Of a stretch of 64,000 bases of DNA, positions 51,835-63,017 are shown piece after piece. Both the position numbers and the translations under genes were made by a program. Source of the DNA: Gemmatimonadota bacterium (GTDB lineage: Bacteria; Latescibacterota; UBA2968; UBA8231); contig JABJJN010000007.1 of NCBI GenBank assembly GCA_018660835.1, positions 62,001 to 126,000 on the forward strand, written 5' to 3'. Within the stretch, counting starts at the first letter, position 1. Each line of letters starts with the position of its first letter. The notes beneath the pieces were generated by a model that was not told the DNA's origin, ran no database searches, and saw only the letters and a list, made by a program, of their open reading frames with translations.

Positions 51835-53019
51835 TTACCTGCCTGTGTCTAGAGCCTGACTGATCGATCCCACGACGGCCCAGTAGATCGCCGTCTGCAC
51901 GATCCCCGAGCCGGGCAGGATTTGCACGTCGTATCCGGGCACAGAGATCAGTGCATCGCCGAAAGGCCACCTCGGTCGGATGAGGTGGTCGGGTTGCACG
52001 TCGCTCCCATCGCCGGATTCATCACCTGTGATTACCTCGACGATATATGCACCTGCTTGCCGAGCCGTGCGGTAGGCCGCCATGGGGCGGCGGTAGTATC
52101 CGAGGAAGAAGAATAGGTCGCCGATCTGCAGCTTGTTCTCCAACTCGGGAAGGTCTGGTGATTCAGCATCCAGTGGCAAGAGGCGCTGCATGTGCAGCGG
52201 GTCACCGGGAGCGCCGTGCTGGTGCATAGGAAAATGGGAGATCAAACCAGCGTACACCGTCCGACCCGTCTGCAGGACCTGTGCACAGAGCTTCGCGGCG
52301 TCCTCGATTGCGACAGACTCCTCTTCGATCAGCGTATGAAGAATGCCGTTGATCGCCTTGATGTAGCTCGCACCCAACTGCCCTGACCCGATGGCGGGCA
52401 CGTCGTGTGTTTCGTGGAAGCGGGAACCGATGCGGCCATTGCGCTCCCGTGCGCCGTGTACGAGAACACTCTGATACATTGTGGGCATCTGCCCTGAGCG
52501 ACTCAGTGCACTGACGATCTCGCTGCTGAGGACCCAGAGGATGACAAGATTCTGCAGCGACATGAGCGGATACGTTTCGCCGCCGAAGGGTTTGGTTGCC
52601 GCAGCGGGTACGGGTATCGGGCTCGGCGACAGCACATCAGCTGAAGGCAGGGCGTCGACACCAGTCCAGGCGGGGGCCGCAGGTCCGATGCCGACGATCA
52701 GAGCACCGGATTGGCGCAAAAGCTGCAGCAATTCCAACTCTTGCTGCGGTTCCGCATCGGACTGGCCAAAGATGACCGTGTCTTCAGGGGTCAGACTCAT
52801 CGCAGGCGTCCACTCTTCCAGCAGCATGAACCCGCCGCCGCGGATGTAACCCTCCGACGTGAAGTCCGGCCGCACGCTGGCCAGCAGGAGTCTGCCTCCC
52901 GCCAGGAGGCCGTCGGCGATCCGATCAGCCGCATTGGCGATCGCCGGCAGTTCGGTCGTCAGACCTCCGAAGCGGTCCAGTAGTGCCTTGAAATAGGTCT
53001 TGGAGAAAGACTGGTTCAT
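51835..53019 (-). CDS. SIS-domain (sugar isomerase-like) protein
   Basis: From the ATG at 53019 the protein has 394 residues; a TTG at 53055 is possible. It opens SFSKTYFKALLDRFGGL, and the arrangement ADRIADGLLAGGRLLLA, EDTVIFGQSDAEPQQELELLQLLRQSGALIVGIG, then KLCAQVLQTGRTVYAGLISHFPM, followed by GSGIVQTAIYWAVVG, fits tandem SIS domains as in phosphosugar isomerases or their regulators. It is the first gene of the minus-strand glycan operon. Confidence 0.75.
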   Translation of the reverse strand: MNQSFSKTYFKALLDRFGGLTTELPAIANAADRIADGLLAGGRLLLASVRPDFTSEGYIRGGGFMLLEEWTPAMSLTPEDTVIFGQSDAEPQQELELLQLLRQSGALIVGIGPAAPAWTGVDALPSADVLSPSPIPVPAAATKPFGGETYPLMSLQNLVILWVLSSEIVSALSRSGQMPTMYQSVLVHGARERNGRIGSRFHETHDVPAIGSGQLGASYIKAINGILHTLIEEESVAIEDAAKLCAQVLQTGRTVYAGLISHFPMHQHGAPGDPLHMQRLLPLDAESPDLPELENKLQIGDLFFFLGYYRRPMAAYRTARQAGAYIVEVITGDESGDGSDVQPDHLIRPRWPFGDALISVPGYDVQILPGSGIVQTAIYWAVVGSISQALDTGR

Positions 53020-53034
53020 GGCTCTATACCATAG

Positions 53035-53121
53035 TTGGTCTATCTGGTCAGTCAATCTGGTCCGCAGATTCGCGCCAACCTGTCTGGACTACTCCGGCAA
53101 GAGCCAATATCATGCGACCAG
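53035..53121. promoter_or_regulatory. Repeated CTGGTC half-sites between divergent operons
   Basis: ATCTGGTC occurs twice 13 bases apart (53042 and 53055), with TTGGTC just before (53035) and the inverted GACCAG at 53116. The position between two divergent glycan operons suits a local repressor, though no regulator gene is adjacent. Confidence 0.3.
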
Positions 53122-53178
53122 GACCTGAGCTGTTCCTCACGCACCGACCACCATCCTCACGATCTTTAGGATTGACTG

Positions 53179-54363
53179 ATGCCCACACCTAACACGCCGA
53201 GTGTTCCCGAAGGGATCACTTTGCACACGGACACGCTGTATAGATCGGCTGAGTATGGTGACAACTGGTGCATCACGTGGGCTGACGATGACAGCCAGAT
53301 AACAAGTATGGATGACGGTGACTGGTTGGGCAGCAGGGCAGGCGGTGAGAATCGCCGCGGTTTTCACAACCGACTCTATCGCATCATCGGTGACGCCAGG
53401 GATTTCGAGCGCCAGGAGCTGACAGGTTATCCCGATTTCTCGGGTCCGGAAGGCAGTTGGTTCGGTTACGGTATCATCTGTGTAGATGGGGTGGTCTACA
53501 GCGCCGCCTCGCGAACACCGGGTGACGCCTGGTCGGGCCCCTTCCGGGGCATCAAGCTGCTGAAATCCGCCGATGGCGGGCAGAGCTGGTCACGCGTTGA
53601 TCGCCATGGAGCCGAGCGAAGACTGGCCGCCGATGACGAAGCCCGAAATCTGGACACTGCAGAGGAGATGTTTTCGCTGGAGGAGTTCGGCAGACCCCAT
53701 CTGCAACAGTCGGCCTATCCGTTTTCATTCGTCGATTTCGTGCAGCATGGCCAGAACAATGGGCTCGCCCCGGACGACTACATCTACGTCTACGGGCCGG
53801 AAGGCGCCCATGCTCACGAACTGCTGCTGGCGCGTGTTGAGAAGAGTCAACTCGGCGAGCGCGACAAGTGGCGCTACTGGTCGGGTGAAGACGCTGGCCG
53901 TCCCGTTTGGTCGCCGGATATCGAACAGCGTCGTCCCGTCCATGTGTTTCCCGACCGCAGTGCCGGTGGCGATTTCTTCGGTTGGTATTCGTGGCTGCCC
54001 TCCGTCGTTTTCAATCCCGGGCTGGGGCTCTACATCATGGTGAATGGTGGGACCTATGCGGGGCGAGGGCTGACGTCTTCTGATGAGGACTACTACGACA
54101 AATGGATGCACACGAAAACTGGATCGCTCGGTTTCTGGTACGCGGAGAATCCATGGGGGCCATGGCAGCAGTTCTACTATACGGACTACTGGACCGCCGA
54201 CGATCCGGGGAATCTCACGTATCAACCGAAGCTGTCACCAAAGTGGATCAGTGAGGATGGTCGTGAGATGGTGCTGATCTGGTCTGATGCGATGAAAGAC
54301 GACGAGGGTAAGTCGCACACGGTGAACTACAAATGGAATCAGATGGCGATCTCTCTGCACTGA
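53179..54363 (+). CDS. DUF4185-like BNR-type propeller protein
   Basis: The protein has 394 residues and no signal peptide. Segments SWFGYGIICVDGVVYSAASRT, LLKSADGGQSWSRVDRHG, RPVWSPDIEQRRPVHVFPD and GLGFWYAENPWGPWQQFYYTDY fit DUF4185, a propeller fold related to glycoside hydrolase family 43/sialidase-like proteins. It is divergent from the SIS operon and in line with the sugar kinase, so a role in glycan breakdown is plausible. Confidence 0.75.
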   Translation: MPTPNTPSVPEGITLHTDTLYRSAEYGDNWCITWADDDSQITSMDDGDWLGSRAGGENRRGFHNRLYRIIGDARDFERQELTGYPDFSGPEGSWFGYGIICVDGVVYSAASRTPGDAWSGPFRGIKLLKSADGGQSWSRVDRHGAERRLAADDEARNLDTAEEMFSLEEFGRPHLQQSAYPFSFVDFVQHGQNNGLAPDDYIYVYGPEGAHAHELLLARVEKSQLGERDKWRYWSGEDAGRPVWSPDIEQRRPVHVFPDRSAGGDFFGWYSWLPSVVFNPGLGLYIMVNGGTYAGRGLTSSDEDYYDKWMHTKTGSLGFWYAENPWGPWQQFYYTDYWTADDPGNLTYQPKLSPKWISEDGREMVLIWSDAMKDDEGKSHTVNYKWNQMAISLH

Positions 54364-54469
54364 CGCGCCCAGAGAAAGGCTGCGCCAGCAGGACTGGCAT
54401 TTGACGGCCAGCAGACAGTCAACATCTTTCAATGACCTCATGTGAAGATTCGGATTGGAGAAAGTCATT

Positions 54470-55399
54470 TTGTACGTTGGAATAGATGCCGGTGGAACTC
54501 GAACCCGTCTGGTGCTGGCCGACGCCGAAGGTGCTCTGCTTGGTGCCGCCGAGGCGGGGCCAGGCAACTATCAGGTCATGGGCGCCGAAGGGCTGACTCG
54601 GGTGATCGGCGAGTTGCTGGAAGAGGTGGGCGGGGCAGCGGAGATGCCAGAAGTCCTGTGTGCGGGGGTCGCTGGTGCCGGCCGTCTGCCGGAGCAGGAA
54701 AAACTGCGAAGTGCGTTAGAAGAGAACAAGCTGGCAAGGACGGTGCGGATTGTCACCGACGGCCGCGCCGCTTTGGAGGGGGCGCATCGAGGTGAGCCCG
54801 GTGTCGTCTGCATCGCCGGCACTGGATCGATCGTCATCGGTCGAAATGCAGAAGGAGTTGAAGCCCGTGCCGGTGGCTGGGGCCCGATTCTAGGCGACGA
54901 AGGCAGCGCCCATGGCTTGGTCATGCAGGCGATCCGCAGTGCACTGCGTGCAGTCGATGGCTCGGGTCCCGATACGAGTCTGCAGGCAGAGCTGCTGCCG
55001 GCGCTGGGGCTCGGCGACTGGCATGAGATCATCGAGGCAATCTATGGTGGTGACTTTACGCGGGACCGAATCGCCGACGCCTGTCCCGTCGTGTTTACGG
55101 CAGCGCGAAACAAAGACGAAGTAGCCCTGCACGTCGTGCAGAAGGGACTCAGTGCTCTTGGGGCGCAGATAGGTGCCGTTGCACGTCGCCTGGAGTTGGA
55201 ATCTCCCGTGACTGTCGCTTGCACAGGAGGTGTGTTTGAGGAGCCGGACATCCTGGAGGAGCCCCTGGTTGCAGGAGCGGATGACATGGAGCTGAAGTTC
55301 GTGGAGCCACAATTCGAGGCCCGCTTTGGTGCTTTGTTGCTGGCTATGTCCTCCTCCTTTGCAGAGGCATCCGACTCTGCCATGTCCACCTGGGCCTAG
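54470..55399 (+). CDS. BadF/BadG/BcrA/BcrD-type sugar kinase (N-acetylglucosamine kinase-like)
   Basis: The TTG at 54470, nine bases after GGAG, gives 309 residues starting YVGIDAGGTRTRLVLAD; a TTG at 54455 adds five. The phosphate motifs DAGGTRT, VCIAGTGSIVIG and GGWGPILGDEGSAHGL are those of the ASKHA-fold GlcNAc/glucosamine kinase group, and VACTGGVFEE is the adenosine motif. It phosphorylates an amino sugar or sugar in the cytoplasm, the expected step after glycan cleavage by the neighbouring enzymes. Confidence 0.88.
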   Translation: MYVGIDAGGTRTRLVLADAEGALLGAAEAGPGNYQVMGAEGLTRVIGELLEEVGGAAEMPEVLCAGVAGAGRLPEQEKLRSALEENKLARTVRIVTDGRAALEGAHRGEPGVVCIAGTGSIVIGRNAEGVEARAGGWGPILGDEGSAHGLVMQAIRSALRAVDGSGPDTSLQAELLPALGLGDWHEIIEAIYGGDFTRDRIADACPVVFTAARNKDEVALHVVQKGLSALGAQIGAVARRLELESPVTVACTGGVFEEPDILEEPLVAGADDMELKFVEPQFEARFGALLLAMSSSFAEASDSAMSTWA

Positions 55400-55461
55400 G
55401 GCTGGCAGGTTGCAGATTTTTGTACCAAAGGTGCAGTACTCCCCTCTGCAGGCGGCCTTGT

Positions 55462-55478
55462 GTCGCTTGGATAGCGAC
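55462..55478 (+). promoter_or_regulatory. Hairpin upstream of the response-regulator gene
   Basis: GTCGCT and AGCGAC form a 6-bp stem with a TGGAT loop 17 bases before the ATG, whose own ribosome site is poor (TTAGG). It may terminate the kinase transcript or affect translation. Confidence 0.3.
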
Positions 55479-55495
55479 TCGCTAGCTTAGGCACT

Positions 55496-56704
55496 ATGTC
55501 GACACATGTTCTGCTTGTAGAAGACTCCCCGGTTGCCCGCGAGAAGGTCTCGGGAATCCTCGTGGAATTGGGCTGCGAGGTCACCACTGCCGAAGACGGA
55601 GTGGAAGGCCTGAAGGTAGCCAAGCGACTGGCGGGGTCCCTGGATCTGATTGTGCTGGACATTCAGATGCCAAAGGCCGACGGGATCACGCTGCTGCGTT
55701 ATGTGCGTAAGATCCCCGAGTTGGCATCTACGCTGATTGTGATGCTCACGACCCAGGCCGACAAAGAAACGGTGAGCAAGGCACTTGGCTTCGGCGCCAA
55801 CGACTTCCTGCGCAAGGACGCAACGATCGCCCATATCACGGAGCGTTTGAGTGTCCATGTGGAAGCAGCGAAAAATCCTGTTCAAAATGTGGTAGAAGAG
55901 GGTGGCCCAGACCCATCCGAAGCTGTGCGTGACCTTCTCCAGGGGTCTCGGCAGCCGGGCCAGGGCAAGGGGCCTTACGTATTGTGTCACGTGCCTTCTA
56001 TGGAGATACAAGATCTTGAAGAGACACACGGGAAGCGACAACTCGACTTCTACGAGCGCCTCGCTGCGGGCGTTAAGCGGATCAACGAGCGTTACCCGCA
56101 TCTCCAGGCAGGCTACCGGATCGATCCACAGAGTCAGGAGGTCACACGACTCCTGCAGGCAGAGGAATCCATCCCGTGGGTGCTTCTGCTCGGGCGTCGG
56201 CAAGAGGGCATCTCACTCGGACGCATGGCAGGTCTGTCAAAAACTGGCAAGGATTGCATGATTCACATTCTGTGCGATCCTATTGCTTCGCTGGCAGAGG
56301 CGGACAAAAAGAGCGTCACGCGAATGGGTGCCGAACTAATCGAGCAGGGCGACTTCGATGGTCAGGGGGTCATCGCACTTCTCGAGAAATACCTACTGCC
56401 GTCACCACAGCCTTTGGCTAAAGATGTGATACTGAGGGAACTCTCAGGTCCCACAGGTATTGTTCCACGAGATCCAAAGGTTTGGACGATACGTCATTCC
56501 TGCGTCAAGCAGGACGGCACACTGGTATCCAATACATACGATGCCGAACCCATTCCGCTACGGATGGGCGATGAATCGATCCCAGCGGGAATGTGGGATG
56601 CATTGACCCGCTTGGGTCCCGGCAGTCGGGCATTGATCGATGTTCCCGGTGCGGAGGGGGAAGGCGCAGTCTACTGCCAGGTGGATGTAATCGACGTCGG
56701 CTAA
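55496..56704 (+). CDS. Response regulator with a central unknown domain and a C-terminal FKBP-like domain
   Basis: The protein has 402 residues. Residues 1-120 are a full receiver domain: Glu9-Asp10, the phospho-acceptor Asp55 (LIVLDIQMPKADG), Thr85-Thr86 and Lys107. Residues 155-305 (YVLCHVPSMEIQDLEETHGKR, PWVLLLGRRQEGISLGRM, MIHILCDPIASLAEADKKS) are not recognised. Residues 326-402 resemble an FKBP-type prolyl isomerase: IRHSCVKQDGTLVSNTYD, PIPLRMGDESIPAGMWDALTRLGPGSRALIDVPG, VYCQVDVIDV, with Asp349 and Trp367 at positions where FKBPs have active-site residues. No DNA-binding domain is present. It is convergent with the hybrid kinase, four bases apart. Confidence 0.8.
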   Translation: MSTHVLLVEDSPVAREKVSGILVELGCEVTTAEDGVEGLKVAKRLAGSLDLIVLDIQMPKADGITLLRYVRKIPELASTLIVMLTTQADKETVSKALGFGANDFLRKDATIAHITERLSVHVEAAKNPVQNVVEEGGPDPSEAVRDLLQGSRQPGQGKGPYVLCHVPSMEIQDLEETHGKRQLDFYERLAAGVKRINERYPHLQAGYRIDPQSQEVTRLLQAEESIPWVLLLGRRQEGISLGRMAGLSKTGKDCMIHILCDPIASLAEADKKSVTRMGAELIEQGDFDGQGVIALLEKYLLPSPQPLAKDVILRELSGPTGIVPRDPKVWTIRHSCVKQDGTLVSNTYDAEPIPLRMGDESIPAGMWDALTRLGPGSRALIDVPGAEGEGAVYCQVDVIDVG

Positions 56705-56708
56705 GGTC

Positions 56709-59864
<3,156 letters not shown>

Positions 59865-59904
59865 GGCAGAAACCAAGCATTTCCTCGGCCATGGCGCCAC
59901 TGCT

Positions 59905-60777
59905 CTATACTGGAGGCGGCATCTTCCAACTGAAGGTGTCAACGGCCTGCTCCCAGATGTCATCGGCGACGATAGGGGACGCTTCCTTGCCTGCCGCTGC
60001 GGCGAGGTTGCGAGCATGATGCACAAGATCTCCCATCGTGAGGTCTGCGTAGTGGATGCCTTCCAACTGCGCCCTGGCCATCGGGCCGGCCTCCTCGACA
60101 AAACCAGTGTCAACGTATAACCGGGTGACAAGGGTCAGATCGTAGGCGACGGCGTGATGCTCGACGTGCCAATTTCCGTCCTCCCACTGCAGGATGGCAT
60201 ACTGAGCGCGATTGTCATCGTTGCAGGCGCCACCGACTGACCCCGGGTTGAGTGCCAATCCCGCGTCGCCGCGAAAGGTCCAGCTTTGATGGGTGTGACC
60301 GCAAATCAGAACTGACTCGGAGATTTCCTCCAGGACCTGCTCGAGTCGGCCCGTGTCGAGCTCTGGCCCAAGAGGCTCCGAACTGCTACGCGTCGAACCG
60401 TGTACCATGCAGACTGCTGTGGAGCCCTCTGCCTGACAGGTGACTCGAGGCGGGAGTGCTGCAAGAGTATCGAGGACCTTGCCCTCGCTCCTGGCGTGGC
60501 AGGCGCGGCTGAAGGCCCACTGCTGGCTCTCGCGCTGCGCCGCCGTGACGGCATCGTGGTGGAAGTCGATCAGGTACTCTTCGTTGTTGCCCTTGATCGT
60601 GTTGTGTCTGTAGGGCTCCAGGCGCTCGACCACCGCGTCGCCTTCGGGACCGCCGACGAGGTCGCCGGCGATGAGGTAGTCGTCCACATCCTGGCTCGCG
60701 GCGTGGGCAAGCACAGTTTCAAGGGCCGGGATATTGCCGTGGATGTCAGACAGGACTGCGAATCGATGCGTGGGAAT
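59905..60777 (-). CDS. Metallophosphoesterase family protein, probable ATT start
   Basis: The first standard start codon (GTG at 60714) lies after the metal-binding motif. Reading upstream in frame gives [26 protein letters not shown], which carries the essential D-x-H-G-N of calcineurin-like phosphoesterases, up to a TAA at 60784. The only start-like codons there are ATT (60777, nine bases after GGAG), ACG or CTG. With ATT the protein has 290 residues. Other motifs: IAGDLVGGP (GD), KGNNEE (GNH-type), VHGS, and ICGHTHQSW. YfcE-like members act on phosphodiesters. It lies 40 bases upstream of the hybrid kinase gene. Confidence 0.8.
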   Translation of the reverse strand: MPTHRFAVLSDIHGNIPALETVLAHAASQDVDDYLIAGDLVGGPEGDAVVERLEPYRHNTIKGNNEEYLIDFHHDAVTAAQRESQQWAFSRACHARSEGKVLDTLAALPPRVTCQAEGSTAVCMVHGSTRSSSEPLGPELDTGRLEQVLEEISESVLICGHTHQSWTFRGDAGLALNPGSVGGACNDDNRAQYAILQWEDGNWHVEHHAVAYDLTLVTRLYVDTGFVEEAGPMARAQLEGIHYADLTMGDLVHHARNLAAAAGKEASPIVADDIWEQAVDTFSWKMPPPV

Positions 60778-60816
60778 AGGTCGTTACTCCGGGTTGCTGG
60801 TTAACAGCACGACCCG

Positions 60817-61176
60817 TCAGCCGATCAATTGCTTCACCGAGTCGCGAAACTGTCGAACGAGATTCACTGCACCTTCCTGGTCCATACCGACGTAGTCATG
60901 GACGGATAAGTTCCTCGCATTCAGAAATCGGTTCCACAACTCGAGATCGTCGATCATCTGCAGTTGCGCTGCGGCTTTGAGGGCGTCGCGCGGGCTGTAG
61001 GTTTCAAGCCCTGCTTTGTCGGCCTCCCGCTTGAAGTATTTCCACAGATACTCGAAGGTGGTCTCAAAGGTCTTGGCCAGGGCTGCCTGGCGCAGACTGT
61101 TGTCCGGGTCTGCATCGCATTCGGCCAGGGCTGCGTCCATCAAGGCGAAAGCTTCGAGTAGTTTGTCATCATTCAT
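60817..61176 (-). CDS. HI0074/HepT-like nucleotidyltransferase substrate-binding protein
   Basis: The protein has 119 helical residues. TFEYLWKYFKREADKAGLETYSPRDALKAAAQLQMI and WNRFLNARNLSVHDY match the HI0074 family, four-helix partners of MNT-type nucleotidyltransferases. HepT relatives in MntA/HepT systems are RNases with an R-x4-6-H motif; here ARNLSVHDY has the Arg and His. It overlaps the upstream gene by eight bases, so the two are co-translated. It is either a toxin of a type VII-like pair or a substrate-binding subunit. Confidence 0.82.
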   Translation of the reverse strand: MNDDKLLEAFALMDAALAECDADPDNSLRQAALAKTFETTFEYLWKYFKREADKAGLETYSPRDALKAAAQLQMIDDLELWNRFLNARNLSVHDYVGMDQEGAVNLVRQFRDSVKQLIG

Positions 61177-61753
61177 GCAGCTGTATCCCAGCCTTTCTCA
61201 GTAACGCACACCAGGCAGAAGGGGAGCCTGCGAGAAACTCGGCGTCCTCTGATATCCCTTCCAACAGAGCCTCCTCGGCGTTCGTTAGATCAACAAGCTG
61301 TACAGTGGAAAGTGAGTCCTGGTTCCAGGACCCAACTTGATCCAGAAGTCTTGAGAACAGGTCAAACTCCAATCCTTCAGAGCGGAAGACGCCGATGTCA
61401 TAGTCGGAGTGTCTTTTCGCCGTACCACGGGCGCGTGATCCAAACAATACGAAGGCTGCCTGAGGACAGGCCGCGTGTAAGGAGTCGACTAGATCGGCGA
61501 TCATCAGACCTGGGATCTGCCGGCGGCGAAAGGGAAGGGAGAGCACATCGGCTGGAGCCAGGTCGAGGGCGAGCAGGATCTTGGTCAACGCAGCTGGCAA
61601 AGCGGTCTTGCCAGCCAGGTAGTTGCCCACTGTGTTGCGATGGATGCCGACGGCGTCGGCGAATTCCTGAACCGTCGAGTATCCGCGTCGCTGGATCTCA
61701 GTCTGGAGTCTTGAGACGTCGAGCTGGAGCTGTGTCGAAGGGATCTCTGTCAT
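61169..61753 (-). CDS. HTH domain fused to an MNT-type nucleotidyltransferase
   Basis: The ATG at 61753 gives 194 residues; an ATG at 61759 and GTG at 61780 lie in the promoter palindrome. Residues 12-75 form an XRE-like helix-turn-helix (TVQEFADAVGIHRNTVGNYLAGKTALP). Residues 80-194 carry the minimal nucleotidyltransferase motif GSRARGTAKRHSDYDIG, with Asp117 and Asp119 as likely metal ligands. Antitoxins of the MntA type AMPylate or otherwise modify the HepT partner; here the extra DNA-binding domain suggests it also represses its own promoter. Confidence 0.85.
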   Translation of the reverse strand: MTEIPSTQLQLDVSRLQTEIQRRGYSTVQEFADAVGIHRNTVGNYLAGKTALPAALTKILLALDLAPADVLSLPFRRRQIPGLMIADLVDSLHAACPQAAFVLFGSRARGTAKRHSDYDIGVFRSEGLEFDLFSRLLDQVGSWNQDSLSTVQLVDLTNAEEALLEGISEDAEFLAGSPSAWCALLRKAGIQLHE

Positions 61754-61759
61754 GTGCAT

Positions 61760-61789
61760 ATTGTAAGTGTGCGTGTGCACATTTACAAT
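61760..61789. promoter_or_regulatory. Palindromic operator/promoter of the HTH-nucleotidyltransferase operon
   Basis: Two 13-base arms (ATTGTAAGTGTGC and GCACATTTACAAT, 12 of 13 paired) surround GTGT. On the minus strand the arms contain TTGTAA (-35, 61788-61783) and TACAAT (-10, 61765-61760), 17 bases apart. Transcription is expected to begin at 61753, the A of the ATG. Confidence 0.65.
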
Positions 61790-61831
61790 GCAAATCGAGA
61801 TCAGGCCAAGAGCTGTCCTCGCTCACAGGCG

Positions 61832-62488
61832 TCACTCCGGATAGCTCGAGCGAATTTCGGCTTTGATGAGTTCCGCCAGGGGACGCTGGCCGAAGGTCTC
61901 GAGGGGTTTGCCGTTGACGAAGAATCCTGGTGTCTTGCGCACGCCCAGTGCGGCACCATCCGCCTTGTCTTGCTCAATGATCGCCGTGATCTCCGGATCG
62001 TTCATGTCTGCCCGCAGACGTTCGAGATCCATGCCCAATTCAGGCAGCAGCGGCCAGATCTCGTGGACGAGGACCTGGTGGTTCTTCGTCCACTTGTTCT
62101 GATGGCGGTAGAGCAGATCCAAGGTCTCCCAGAACTTTCCTTGCATCTTGGCCGCTTCAAGGATTCTGACGGCACCGCCTGCACCCATATGGAAGGGGGC
62201 ATAACGAATCACGAGTTTGATTTTCCCAGGAAACGCTGCCAACGCATCCTTTGTGAACTTAGAGAAGGACGCGCAGGTCTCGCAGGCGGGATCCGTGAAT
62301 TTCACCAAATACACCTTGGCGTCCTCAGCCCCCATTGTGGGCGAATGAGGTCGCACGAACATTTCGGCATTCTCCTCGGCGATGAAACCGAGTTCGGATA
62401 CGCGCCACGCTCGGTAGGCCGACGTGCCGGCGAAGTAACCCACAACCAACAGGACGCAGACGCCAATGAACAGATTGCGACGCTTCAA
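61832..62488 (-). CDS. DsbA-like thiol-disulfide oxidoreductase, membrane-anchored
   Basis: The TTG at 62488, seven bases after AAGGAG, overlaps the DsbB stop (TTGA) and gives 218 residues. A single N-terminal helix (residues 5-22) anchors the protein. The thioredoxin-fold active site is C69-E-T-C72 in FTDPACETCASF, and the cis-proline loop is RKTPGFFVNG. It introduces disulfides in exported proteins and is reoxidised by the DsbB partner encoded just upstream, in the manner of BdbD/BdbC pairs. Confidence 0.9.
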   Translation of the reverse strand: MKRRNLFIGVCVLLVVGYFAGTSAYRAWRVSELGFIAEENAEMFVRPHSPTMGAEDAKVYLVKFTDPACETCASFSKFTKDALAAFPGKIKLVIRYAPFHMGAGGAVRILEAAKMQGKFWETLDLLYRHQNKWTKNHQVLVHEIWPLLPELGMDLERLRADMNDPEITAIIEQDKADGAALGVRKTPGFFVNGKPLETFGQRPLAELIKAEIRSSYPE

Positions 62489-62982
62489 CGCAGACTCCTT
62501 TTCCTGACGACGAGCAGAAGGGCGATCACTGTGGTAAATGCCAACAGAGACAGCATGGGGATCGAGAGGAATCCAAACAGAAGGATGTACTCCTCGGTAC
62601 ACGATACACCCTGACTACAGGGCTGCATATTGTCGGGGATGAATCCGTGGTAGAGAAGATTGTGATACGCTGCGAGCAGCCAGCCAGCGACGATCAAGGG
62701 TAGGGCGTATTTGACGACGTCGCGATCAAGAGGGAAGAGTCCGCGGCCCAGGATGATGACCAGGGGGAACAGGAAGATCCTCTGATACCAGCACAGGATG
62801 CAGGGCGCAAAGTCCATGACATTGCTGAAGAACAGACTTCCAAGGGTGGAGACTGTCACGATGAACCAGGCAGCAAAGAGCAGGGCCCAGTCCGTATCGA
62901 TGTCAGCGGTGCGTTGTTCTTGATCAGTCACGAAGCGACTCGGTCGGTTCTGGTGATGCAGCATACGGGAAATCGAGAACAT
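62485..62982 (-). CDS. Disulfide bond formation protein, DsbB/BdbC-like
   Basis: The protein has 165 residues with four membrane helices. The first cysteine pair is in the quinone-linked motif PCILCWYQR (61-64), and the second pair in PCSQGVSC of the following loop. It passes electrons from DsbA to the respiratory quinone pool. ATG 62964 is an alternative start six codons later. It is co-translated with the DsbA-like protein. Confidence 0.92.
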   Translation of the reverse strand: MFSISRMLHHQNRPSRFVTDQEQRTADIDTDWALLFAAWFIVTVSTLGSLFFSNVMDFAPCILCWYQRIFLFPLVIILGRGLFPLDRDVVKYALPLIVAGWLLAAYHNLLYHGFIPDNMQPCSQGVSCTEEYILLFGFLSIPMLSLLAFTTVIALLLVVRKRSLR

Positions 62983-63017
62983 ACCAGTCTACATCTCAAG
63001 GCCTTTTGGGGCCATGT

